Assembly: GCF_001657485.1 (NCBI RefSeq)
Contig: NZ_LXFU01000037.1
Coordinates: 186,001-250,000 of the forward strand
From: Rhizobium sp. WYCCWR10014
Lineage (GTDB): Bacteria > Pseudomonadota > Alphaproteobacteria > Rhizobiales > Rhizobiaceae
Direction: 5' to 3'
DNA: 64,000 nucleotides
The notes under the pieces are model-generated. The model was not told the origin of the DNA. It did not search any database and was given only the letters and a program-made list of their open reading frames with translations. Both the position numbers and the translations under genes were made by a program. This document shows, piece after piece, positions 44,809 through 52,644 of the stretch (positions are counted from its first letter, which is position 1; every line of letters starts with the position of its first letter).

Positions 44809-45549
44809 TCAAAAGCCCGCAGCATCGACGACGCCCTCGTCACAACCGAACGACGTTTTTCCAGCACCCTGGATCAGATCGGCGAGGCCGGCACTTTTCG
44901 CCGATGCCGTCCCGGCGGCTTCCGAAAGCCCGATCGTCAGCTCGCTGATCATCCTGACATTGCCGGCCCGCCGGCAGCTCATCTTGACGCGGTCGCCGGC
45001 ACCCGGCCCGAAGCTCTTGTCGAAAGCCGCCTTGATCGCTTCGGCCTTGACCGGCTTGCCGATATTGGCAGCGAAAAGATCGCGCACGGCCGACGCGTTG
45101 AGTGCGCCGACGAGATGCATACCGACGCCGAAATAGTCGTCGGCGCTCATCTTCGTGCAGGTGCCATGCTTCACCCATTCATGCCGTTCCAGGCCGGATT
45201 GCGTGCCGGGCATCGCCTTGGCAAGCGCCGTCTTCGTCTCGGCCGCCAGCGTGACCTCCGGCAGCTTGTTCCAGTCGCCATCCTTGTCGGCGGCCTTCTG
45301 CTCGGCGCTCACGCCGCAATAATCCTGCCGCATCGGCCAAAGTCCGTGCAACGAAAAGTTCGTCGCGTCAGGGCGCTCGCCGGTCTGGCTCGCGCATTCA
45401 GCCTTCTTCTGGTTTGTCTGGCAAAAAGCCGGCTGCCAGCTTGCCGCCAGAATGAAGCGGGTGCGCCCGCCGGCCTCCTGCGCCACGCCGGCGCCGGCAA
45501 CAACCATCGACACGGCAAACGTCAAGGTACGCAACTGCATGCTGCTCAT
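44809..45549 (-). CDS. Secreted ribonuclease T2
   Basis: RNase T2 enzymes cleave RNA through 2',3'-cyclic phosphates. The 246-residue protein starts MSSMQLRTLTFAVSMVVAGA, a signal peptide. Both catalytic boxes are intact: NFSLHGLWP (CAS-1) and LERHEWVKHGTC (CAS-2). GGGGG lies 6 bases before the ATG at 45549; an internal ATG at 45540 is possible. It probably scavenges phosphate or nucleosides in the periplasm. Confidence 0.92.
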   Translation of the reverse strand: MSSMQLRTLTFAVSMVVAGAGVAQEAGGRTRFILAASWQPAFCQTNQKKAECASQTGERPDATNFSLHGLWPMRQDYCGVSAEQKAADKDGDWNKLPEVTLAAETKTALAKAMPGTQSGLERHEWVKHGTCTKMSADDYFGVGMHLVGALNASAVRDLFAANIGKPVKAEAIKAAFDKSFGPGAGDRVKMSCRRAGNVRMISELTIGLSEAAGTASAKSAGLADLIQGAGKTSFGCDEGVVDAAGF

Positions 45550-45706
45550 TTCAACCCCCAAAAAGAACAATACAGGAACAAATAAGCATCAAAATCAAAA
45601 GGCCGCAACCCTGAATCGCAACAAGACCGCAAATTGTTATCAGATAATCAAATGCCCATGTTGCAATTACCCGGCGATCTGGTCTGTTGCCGCCGGGAGG
45701 ACCCAC

Positions 45707-46636
45707 ATGTTTTCTGAAACGCAAAGGCTCGCCGTGCCGGGGGCGTCGCTGGCCTATCACCACGCTGAGGCCATCACCCTTCCACGCGGCATCCTGTTGA
45801 TATCCCATGGCTTGGCCGAACATTCGAAACGATACCGCGTCTTTGCCGAGACGATGGCGGCACGCGGTTATCATGTCTATGCCCATGATCATCGAGGCCA
45901 CGGCGAGACGACGGCACCCGATGCGCCGATCGGCCGCTTTGCCCGGCGCGGTGGGGTCGAAAGGGTGATCGGCGACGTCATCGCCATGCGCGGCCATGCG
46001 GCCTCTCGCCATCCCGGCCTGCCGGTGATCCTCTTCGGCCATTCGATGGGCGGCCTCATCGCCCTCAATGCAGCCGTCACGGCTCCGGCCGACTTCGATG
46101 CCGTCGCCGTCTGGAATTCGAATTTCGCCGTCGGCCTTGCCGGCCGCGCCGCCCAGGCGATCCTGCTTGCCGAGCGCATGCTGAAGGGCTCCGACGTGCC
46201 GAGCGGCCTGTTGCCGAAGCTCACCTTCGGCACCTGGGGCAAATCCATTCCCGGCCGCCGCACCGAGTTCGATTGGCTGTCGCATCGTCCTGATGAAGTC
46301 GACAAGTATGTCGCCGATCCACTCTGCGGCTTCGACGCCTCAGTCTCTCTCTGGCTCGATCTCTTCGAGCTGACCTTCCGCGCGCCGCAGAAAATTCATC
46401 TTGATCGGCTGCCGCGGGATATGCCGATCCATCTGGTCGGCGGTGGAGAGGACCCGGCGACGGAGCGGGGAAAAGCCGTGCTCTGGCTGTCAAACCATTT
46501 GAAAGGTCGGGGCTTCTCCCGTATCAGCACTCAGATATATCAGGACATGCGACACGAAACGCTGAATGAGACCGGCGCGGATGCGGCGATCGCAGCCTTC
46601 GCCGAGTGGTGCGACAGGGCCGTCGCAAGATCCTGA
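45707..46636 (+). CDS. Alpha/beta hydrolase, lysophospholipase-like
   Basis: This 309-residue serine hydrolase has ILLISHGLAEHSKRY (oxyanion-hole HG), the YAHDHRGHGET segment, the nucleophile elbow LFGHSMGGLIAL and a C-terminal His in MRHETLNE. Features match the Hydrolase_4/PldB group, which acts on monoacylglycerols or lysophospholipids. No signal peptide is seen. GGGAGG precedes the ATG. It is divergent from RNase T2 across 157 AT-rich bases. Confidence 0.85.
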   Translation: MFSETQRLAVPGASLAYHHAEAITLPRGILLISHGLAEHSKRYRVFAETMAARGYHVYAHDHRGHGETTAPDAPIGRFARRGGVERVIGDVIAMRGHAASRHPGLPVILFGHSMGGLIALNAAVTAPADFDAVAVWNSNFAVGLAGRAAQAILLAERMLKGSDVPSGLLPKLTFGTWGKSIPGRRTEFDWLSHRPDEVDKYVADPLCGFDASVSLWLDLFELTFRAPQKIHLDRLPRDMPIHLVGGGEDPATERGKAVLWLSNHLKGRGFSRISTQIYQDMRHETLNETGADAAIAAFAEWCDRAVARS

Positions 46637-46669
46637 GCGAGCAATATCCTGAGTGACAGGGATTTCATC

Positions 46670-47626
46670 ATGAACAGCACCTCCACCCGCCCGGCTTCGT
46701 CCGCCTCCGATGTGACGATGGGGCTTGTGCTGATGGTTCTCTCGGTGCTGGTCTCGCCGCTCATCGATATCTTCGCCAAGCTTGCGATCACGACCGTTCC
46801 ATCCGGGGAGATCACCGCCGGTCGCTTCTTCGTACAGGCGCTCTGCATGCTGCCGATCGTCGTATGGCGGCGCAGCTTCGCCAGCTTCTCCTGGCGACAG
46901 AGCCTGTTCCATGCCATCCGCGGTGCGATCATCACCGTCTCGATGATCTCCTTCGTCACGACACTGAAATATATGGCGGTCGCCGACGCGATCGCGATCT
47001 TCTTCGTCGAGCCGATCATGGTGACGATCCTCGGTGGCATCTTCCTCAAGGAGACGATCGGCTGGCGGCGCTACACCGCCTGCTGCGTCGGCTTCTTCGG
47101 GGCGATGCTGATCATCCAGCCGAGTTTCGAAGAGGTCGGCTACATCGCGCTTCTACCTGTCGTCAGCGCTCTTTGCATCGCCATCTTCGTGCTGATGACT
47201 CGCGCCCTCTCGCACAGGGAAGACCCCTGGTCGATGCAGTTCCAGATGAGCATCTGGGGCTTGCTCTTCTGTGCCCTCCTGCTTCTACTGGGTCAGGGAA
47301 CCGGCTCCGACCTCTTCGATCCGGTCATGCCGGAAGGCCGCGCCTGGTTCTATGTCGCCGGCGTCGGCGCCATGGCCGCAATCACCGGCATCCTCGGCGT
47401 CTACGCCTATCGCGCAGCACCGGCCTCGACGCTGGCGCCGCTGCAATATTTCGAGATCGTCTCGGCGACAATCTTCGCCTGGCTGGTCTTCGGCGACTTT
47501 CCGGATGCGGTCAAATGGCTCGGCATTGCCATCATCGTGGCATCAGGCGTCTACATCCTCTGGCGCGAGCGCCGCTTTGCTTCAAAGCCTGTATCCGATA
47601 CATCTGAGGTGACGCTGGCGCCTTAA
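46670..47626 (+). CDS. EamA/DMT-family transporter (second copy)
   Basis: This 318-residue membrane protein has ten predicted helices in two EamA repeats. It includes SPLIDIFAKLAITTVPSGEIT, AIFFVEPIMVTILGGIFLKE and a C-terminal half ending FGDFPDAVKWLGIAIIVASG. The substrate is unknown. It lies 33 bp after the hydrolase gene and is probably cotranscribed. It is only distantly similar to the first EamA copy. Confidence 0.85.
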   Translation: MNSTSTRPASSASDVTMGLVLMVLSVLVSPLIDIFAKLAITTVPSGEITAGRFFVQALCMLPIVVWRRSFASFSWRQSLFHAIRGAIITVSMISFVTTLKYMAVADAIAIFFVEPIMVTILGGIFLKETIGWRRYTACCVGFFGAMLIIQPSFEEVGYIALLPVVSALCIAIFVLMTRALSHREDPWSMQFQMSIWGLLFCALLLLLGQGTGSDLFDPVMPEGRAWFYVAGVGAMAAITGILGVYAYRAAPASTLAPLQYFEIVSATIFAWLVFGDFPDAVKWLGIAIIVASGVYILWRERRFASKPVSDTSEVTLAP

Positions 47627-47631
47627 AACTA

Positions 47632-47689
47632 GAATGCGAGCATAATGTCATCCGAAAACCGCTCACACTTTTCGGCATCATGCTCTGAA
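47632..47689. repeat. Short rhizobial intergenic palindrome
   Basis: On the minus strand the sequence reads GAGCATGATGCCGAAAAGTG...GCGGTTTTCGGATGACAT, an imperfect palindrome of the type repeated in Rhizobium intergenic DNA. It fills the space between the EamA gene and the CoA-transferase gene. Confidence 0.55.
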
Positions 47690-47703
47690 CCTGCCGGAGG
47701 AAC

Positions 47704-48906
47704 ATGACGGAGACCGTGACGAAAAAACCGCCGCTGGCCGGCATCCGGGTGATCGAGCTTGCCCGCGTGCTCGCCGGCCCTTGGGCGGGACAGATGCTCG
47801 CCGATCTCGGTGCCGACGTCATCAAGGTCGAAAATCCCGACGGCGGCGACGATACGCGTCAATGGGGGCCACCCTTCGTCGAGGGCACCGACGGCGAAAA
47901 TCTCTCGGCCGCCTATTACCACGCCGCCAATCGCGGCAAGCGCTCCGTCACCGCCGATCTGAAGAGCGCCGAAGGCCAGGATCTCGTCCGCCGCCTCGTG
48001 TCCACCGCCGATGTGGTGATCGAGAATTTCAAGCTCGGCGGCCTCGTCAAATACGGGCTCGATTATGACAGCCTGCGCAAGGTCAATCCGAAGCTCGTCT
48101 ATTGCTCGATCACCGGCTTCGGCCAAAACGGCCCTTATGCCAGCCTCGCCGGTTACGATTACATCGTCCAAGGCATGTCCGGCTTCATGTCGATTACCGG
48201 GGAGCCGGGCGGCCAACCGATGAAGGCAGGCGTCGCCATCGCCGATATCTTCACCGGCATCTATGCCGTCTCGGCGATCGAAGCCGCTCTGATCCATGCC
48301 CTGAAGACCGGCGAAGGCCAGTTGGTCGACATGGCCCTGCTCGATGTGCAATCGGCCGTGCTCGCCAATCAGAACATGAATTACCTGGTCTCCGGCGAGG
48401 CGCCGACCCGCCTCGGCAATGCCCATCCCAATATCTCGCCCTATGAGGTCGTGCCGACGGCGGATGGTTATCTCATTCTCGCGGTTGGAAACGACGGCCA
48501 GTTCCGCCGCCTCTGCGCCATCCTCGGCCTGGAGACCATCGCCGGCGACGAGCGTTTCGCCACCAACAAGGCCCGCGTCGGCAATCGCGGCGAAGTGCGG
48601 CGCCTCGTCTCCACCGAAACGTTGAAATGGCAGAAAGCGGATCTGCTGAAGGCCTGTGAAGAGAACGCAGTTCCATCAGGCGCCATCAACACGATCGAGG
48701 AAATGTTCGCCCATCCGCAGATACAGGCCCGCGGCCTGCGCATCGACCTTGCGGATGCCGCCGGAACGGTGATCCCGGGGGTCAGAACGCCCGTGGTGCT
48801 GTCGGAGACGCCGCTGCATTATATCAGGCCGAGCCCCCGTCTCGGCGAACACCAGGCAGAAATTCTGGCGGAACTCGCCGAGTGTGAGAGGAAGGCATCG
48901 TCATGA
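47704..48906 (+). CDS. CaiB/BaiF-type CoA-transferase
   Basis: Class III CoA-transferases move CoA between carboxylates through aspartyl-CoA. The 400-residue protein starts MTETVTKKPPLAGIRVIELA and continues VLAGPWAGQMLADLGADVIKVENP. The catalytic Asp is probably in GEGQLVDMALLDVQ. The substrates cannot be read from sequence; relatives include formyl-CoA, crotonobetainyl-CoA and succinyl-CoA transferases. Its stop overlaps the start of a mini-ORF leading into the ThDP enzyme gene. Confidence 0.88.
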   Translation: MTETVTKKPPLAGIRVIELARVLAGPWAGQMLADLGADVIKVENPDGGDDTRQWGPPFVEGTDGENLSAAYYHAANRGKRSVTADLKSAEGQDLVRRLVSTADVVIENFKLGGLVKYGLDYDSLRKVNPKLVYCSITGFGQNGPYASLAGYDYIVQGMSGFMSITGEPGGQPMKAGVAIADIFTGIYAVSAIEAALIHALKTGEGQLVDMALLDVQSAVLANQNMNYLVSGEAPTRLGNAHPNISPYEVVPTADGYLILAVGNDGQFRRLCAILGLETIAGDERFATNKARVGNRGEVRRLVSTETLKWQKADLLKACEENAVPSGAINTIEEMFAHPQIQARGLRIDLADAAGTVIPGVRTPVVLSETPLHYIRPSPRLGEHQAEILAELAECERKASS

Positions 48907-48924
48907 AGAAGGCATCGTCATGAA
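48888..48924 (+). repeat. 17-bp tandem duplication at a gene junction
   Basis: GAAGGCATCGTCATGAA occurs twice in tandem (48891-48907 and 48908-48924). It duplicates the stop/start overlap between the CoA-transferase and ThDP-enzyme genes. The first ATG (48903) opens a six-codon frame MKKASS that stops at 48921-48923, overlapping the second ATG (48920). Confidence 0.9.
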
Positions 48925-50578
48925 GAAGACGGGCGGGGAACTGATCGTCGAGGCGCTGAAGGCGAACGGCGTCAAGCGTCTCTCCTGTGTGCCCGGCGAG
49001 AGCTTCCTCGCCGTGCTCGACGCATTGCGCGACAGCGATATCGACGTCCTCGTCTGCCGCCAGGAGGGCGGAGCGGCGATGATGGCGGATTGCTGGGGCA
49101 GGCTGACCGGCGAACCCGGCATCTGCATGGTGACCCGTGGCCCCGGGGCCACCAACGCCTCCGCCGGCCTGCATATCGCCAAGCAGGACTCGATCCCGAT
49201 GATCCTGTTCATCGGCCAGGTACAGCGGGAAGCGCGTGAGCGCGAGGCTTTCCAGGAGGTCGAGTTCCGCCGCGCCTTCACCGAATTCGCCAAATGGGTG
49301 GGCGAGATCGACGATGCTGCCCGTATTCCCGAGTTCGTCACCCGCGCCTTTGCGGTCGCAACCTCCGGCCGGCCTGGCCCTGTCGTGCTGACGCTGCCGG
49401 AGGACATGCTGCGCGATGAGGTCGAGGCACCCCGCGCCAGGCACTATGCCAACGTCGAGGCCCATCCTGGCCGCCGCCAGATCGACGATTTCTATCTCCG
49501 CTTGCTGAAGGCCGAGCGGCCAATGGTAATCCTTGGCGGCACACGCTGGGATGACGACGCCGTCGCCGATTTTCAGAGCTTCGCCGAGCGTTTCCAGCTC
49601 CCCGTCGGATGCTCCTTCCGCCGGCAGATGCTGTTTGATCATCTCCATCCCTCTTATGCCGGCGATGTCGGCATCGGCATCAATCCGGCATTGGCAAAAG
49701 AGATCAAGGAGAGCGACCTGCTGATCTTGCTCGGCAGTCGCATGTCGGAAATGCCGTCCTCGTCCTATACGCTGATCGATATCCCCTACCCCCAGCAATC
49801 GCTGGTGCACATCTATCCCGACCCTTCCGAGCTCGGCCGCGTCTATCGCCCGGATCTTGCCATCTGCGCCGCACCTGCCGATTTCGTCGCCGCGCTCGCC
49901 GACCTGGAAGCGCCGGGCGAACCGCACTGGACCGAGCGCACCGCACGCCTGCACCAGGCCTATCTCGCCTGGTCGACGCCGCCATCGACAGGTCCGGGCG
50001 CCGTCCATATGGGGCCGATCATGGAATGGCTGGAGGCCAATACCGGGCCGGAGACGATCTTCACCAATGGTGCGGGCAACTATGCCACCTGGGTGCATCG
50101 CTTCCATCGTTTCCGCCGCTTCAACACCCAGGCCGCCCCCACCTCCGGCTCGATGGGTTACGGCCTGCCGGCGGCGGTGGCCGCCAAGCGGCTCTTTCCC
50201 GAGCGCGAGGTTATCTGCTTTGCCGGCGACGGTTGCTTCCTGATGCACGGACAGGAATTCGCCACCGCCATCCGCTACGGCCTGCCGATCATCGCAGTCG
50301 TCGTCAACAATGGCATCTACGGCACGATCCGCATGCATCAGGAGCGGGAGTATCCCGGCCGCGTCAGCAGCACCGATCTGACCAATCCCGACTTCGCAGC
50401 CCTTGCCCGCGCCTATGGCGGCCACGGCGAGACGGTGGAGACGACGGCGGATTTCGCCCCGGCCTTCGAGCGGGCACGCGCCAGCGGCAAACCCTCAATC
50501 ATTGAAATCAAGCTCGATCCCGAAGCGATTACGCCGACGCGCACGCTCTCGGAAATCGCGCAAACAAAAAGCCGGTGA
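48920..50578 (+). CDS. Thiamine diphosphate-dependent enzyme, acetolactate synthase-like
   Basis: This is a 552-residue three-domain ThDP enzyme. The catalytic Glu is in CRQEGGAAMMADCWGRLTG near residue 50. The ThDP motif starts at FAGDGCFLMHGQEFATAI and ends VVNNGIYG near residue 465. It resembles the large ALS-like group, which also includes oxalyl-CoA decarboxylase, 2-hydroxyacyl-CoA lyase, benzoylformate decarboxylase and sulfoacetaldehyde acetyltransferase. It is unlikely to be the main IlvB, since no small subunit follows. Coupling to a CoA-transferase suggests a CoA-thioester substrate. Confidence 0.82.
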   Translation: MKKTGGELIVEALKANGVKRLSCVPGESFLAVLDALRDSDIDVLVCRQEGGAAMMADCWGRLTGEPGICMVTRGPGATNASAGLHIAKQDSIPMILFIGQVQREAREREAFQEVEFRRAFTEFAKWVGEIDDAARIPEFVTRAFAVATSGRPGPVVLTLPEDMLRDEVEAPRARHYANVEAHPGRRQIDDFYLRLLKAERPMVILGGTRWDDDAVADFQSFAERFQLPVGCSFRRQMLFDHLHPSYAGDVGIGINPALAKEIKESDLLILLGSRMSEMPSSSYTLIDIPYPQQSLVHIYPDPSELGRVYRPDLAICAAPADFVAALADLEAPGEPHWTERTARLHQAYLAWSTPPSTGPGAVHMGPIMEWLEANTGPETIFTNGAGNYATWVHRFHRFRRFNTQAAPTSGSMGYGLPAAVAAKRLFPEREVICFAGDGCFLMHGQEFATAIRYGLPIIAVVVNNGIYGTIRMHQEREYPGRVSSTDLTNPDFAALARAYGGHGETVETTADFAPAFERARASGKPSIIEIKLDPEAITPTRTLSEIAQTKSR

Positions 50579-50592
50579 GAAAACTCACCGGC
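50571..50592. terminator. Stem-loop between convergent genes
   Basis: GCCGGTGAG and CTCACCGGC pair perfectly around AAAA. The minus strand continues TTTTTG, so it mainly ends the ridA transcript. The ThDP-enzyme stop codon lies inside the stem. Confidence 0.8.
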
Positions 50593-50617
50593 CTTGAAGG
50601 ATAGGGACGCTGCGACT

Positions 50618-50962
50618 TCAGTCGAGTGCGGCCGTGATGATGAACTCGACCTTGTATTTCGGCGCAGCGAGCTTGGCTTCGCTGGTGGCGCGGGCCGGCG
50701 GATTGGCCGGATCGATCCAGCCTTCCCAGACGGCGTTCATCTCGGCGAAATCGGCGATGTCGGCGAGGTAGATGATCGTCTGCAGGATCTTCGACTTGCT
50801 GCTGCCTGATGCAGCCAGCAGGCGGTCGACTTCGGCAAGCGAGGACTTGCATTGATCGGTGACGCTTTCGCCCTCGCCGACCTGGCCTGCGAGATAGACT
50901 GTATTGCCGTGAATGACGGCGCCGCTCATGCGCGAGCCGACGTCGATACGCTTGATGCTCAT
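50618..50962 (-). CDS. RidA/YjgF family protein
   Basis: RidA-type trimers hydrolyse reactive enamine/imine intermediates such as 2-aminoacrylate. The 114-residue protein starts MSIKRIDVGSRMSGAVIHG and shows LAGQVGEG and KYKVEFIITAALD. The conserved Arg of true RidA would be in ARATSEAKL. An adjacent ATG at 50965 is also possible; GGAG favours 50962. It is followed upstream on the same strand by two small metabolic genes. Confidence 0.87.
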   Translation of the reverse strand: MSIKRIDVGSRMSGAVIHGNTVYLAGQVGEGESVTDQCKSSLAEVDRLLAASGSSKSKILQTIIYLADIADFAEMNAVWEGWIDPANPPARATSEAKLAAPKYKVEFIITAALD

Positions 50963-51034
50963 CATAGTCTCCTGAGTGAATGGAAGGTGGTGGCGCTGAG
51001 GTTCAACGCCGGAAATGGCGCCCGGAGCGGGCGC

Positions 51035-51373
51035 TCAATTGCGAATATGGTGGGTCTTCTGGTAGATCGCCGTCGAGCGCGCGCCGGAACGGCAATAGCC
51101 GAGCATCGGCCGCGGGAATTCGTCGAGTGCGTCGACCATGCCCTGCACGGCTTCCTCGGTCACGCCCATCGGCCCAACAGGCACATGGGCGATATTCAGG
51201 CCGAGCTCCTTGGCGCGCGCCTCGATGACGGAGAACGACGTCTGGTCGGGACTTTCGTGGTCGGGGCGGTGGCAGACGATCGATTTGAACCCCAGCGCCT
51301 TTATCTCGTCGAGCTCCTCGAGCGTGATTTGGCCCGAAACCGAATATTCATTGTCAATCTGGCGAATATCCAT
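51035..51373 (-). CDS. DUF442 phosphatase/sulfurtransferase-like protein
   Basis: This 112-residue protein has MDIRQIDNEYSVSGQIT at the start and an active-site-like loop YCRSGARST near the C terminus. The loop resembles rhodanese/dual-specificity phosphatase pockets. The family (TIGR01244) is often fused to or next to persulfide-related beta-lactamase-fold hydrolases, involved in sulfide handling. No such hydrolase gene is nearby. The activity is unverified. Confidence 0.75.
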   Translation of the reverse strand: MDIRQIDNEYSVSGQITLEELDEIKALGFKSIVCHRPDHESPDQTSFSVIEARAKELGLNIAHVPVGPMGVTEEAVQGMVDALDEFPRPMLGYCRSGARSTAIYQKTHHIRN

Positions 51374-51444
51374 CGTCTTGTCTCCTCAAAAATCGTGGGC
51401 TGAAGGTCTACGACGGAGGTCTGCCAGCGTCAACAACACTTCGC

Positions 51445-52284
51445 TCACAGGAAGGCAAAGGTCAGCGCATAGCTGCGGCTCTCGCCGGGCGCCAGCATGT
51501 TGAACTCACCAGCTGCCTCAAGCTCGTCGCGCGATATCCAGCGATGCGAAACCGGCTCGATGCCGATGATGTGGGCCGGCGCCTTCTGGTTCCGCCAGAC
51601 CTGTAGATGGGGCAGTGTGTCGGCGCGGAAACGCACCCGCAGTGTCCTGCCGCCAATCGCGGCGATCGGTCCGAGGCGGATCTCCGCGAACCCCTCCTCC
51701 GTCGCCGGCGCCGCGACGCAGAAGATGCCGCCCGGCTCCTCACCGAACGTCCAGGGCAAACCACCATTTTCCAACATCCGGCCTTCGAGCCGCGTGCCGT
51801 CGTCCAACCATTTGCCGCCGGTGTTCATGTGGTACATGAGGAAGGTCGGCACCATCCGATCGCTTGTATTGACGACCCGGTCCTCAAGCCGCACCTCGCC
51901 GGTCGCCCCATCGATCCGCCACAGCCGCTCGATGCGCTGCGGCAGTCCCTCGACGGTGGTAATGTCGATATCGGCGCGGCATTCCGCATTGCCGTTCTCG
52001 AACTTCGTCCACAGCACCTTTGCCGCATGGCCGGAGGCCGATCCGTGGAGCGGATAGACCTTGCCGTCGTCGCGGCCGGGGATCGGTTGGCGGTGGCGGA
52101 TATGATCCGGCCCGCAGGTGAACAGGAAGCCCTCGAGCGAGTGATCGATTCGCGGATCGCCGTCATCGGGAATGGCGCGTTTCGGCGCGATGTCGACGCC
52201 TTCGACGATGCACCCGCCGATATCCAGCACCGATGTTTCGTCCAGCATCAGGCGCGGCCCGCTTGCGGCGGCAAATTCGATCAT
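51445..52284 (-). CDS. Aldose 1-epimerase-like protein
   Basis: This 279-residue protein has the galactose-mutarotase-like fold. LHGSASGHAAKVLW, FLMYHMNTGGKWLDD and IGIEPVSHRWISRDEL carry likely His/Glu active-site residues. It is closer to DUF4432-type sugar-binding proteins than to classical GalM, so the sugar is unknown. AAGGAG precedes the start at 52284. Confidence 0.75.
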   Translation of the reverse strand: MIEFAAASGPRLMLDETSVLDIGGCIVEGVDIAPKRAIPDDGDPRIDHSLEGFLFTCGPDHIRHRQPIPGRDDGKVYPLHGSASGHAAKVLWTKFENGNAECRADIDITTVEGLPQRIERLWRIDGATGEVRLEDRVVNTSDRMVPTFLMYHMNTGGKWLDDGTRLEGRMLENGGLPWTFGEEPGGIFCVAAPATEEGFAEIRLGPIAAIGGRTLRVRFRADTLPHLQVWRNQKAPAHIIGIEPVSHRWISRDELEAAGEFNMLAPGESRSYALTFAFL

Positions 52285-52313
52285 CACGGTCTCCTTGGGG
52301 AATTGTCGGCCCC

Positions 52314-52432
52314 TTAGAGCGCCGAGCGTCCTTTCGGACACACAAAGGACGCTCTAACACTTTGAATTAACGCATCATGCTTTCCGAAAATCGGAATCGA
52401 TTTTCGCAAAGAAGGATGCGCTAGCGTTAGGT
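52314..52432. repeat. RIME-like intergenic palindromic repeat, copy 2
   Basis: AGAGCGCCGAGCGTCCTTTCGG...AAAGGACGCTCTAA, then CGCATCATGC...CCGAAAATCGGAATCGATTTTCG...GGATGCGCTAGCG. This is the same element as at 9319-9418 in reverse orientation. It occupies much of the 360-bp gap 52285-52644; the rest of that gap (52433-52640) is AT-richer and probably holds the promoter of the next gene. Confidence 0.75.
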
Positions 52433-52644
52433 TTCGGGCCGCCATTCGTCAATCGGCGTCGCCCGCATCTTGCGTTTTTGCGGCAACCGTGGATTTTGCG
52501 GAACTCACACAAGGACGCAAACGTTTATGAGCAAAAGGAAATCTTAGTGATTTTCATATTTTGTTCAGCACGCTTTCATAAATTCCACACTAGCGTCAAA
52601 ATTCGCAGGTGTGTGTCTGCCAGTCACTGTTCGAGGTATGATAC

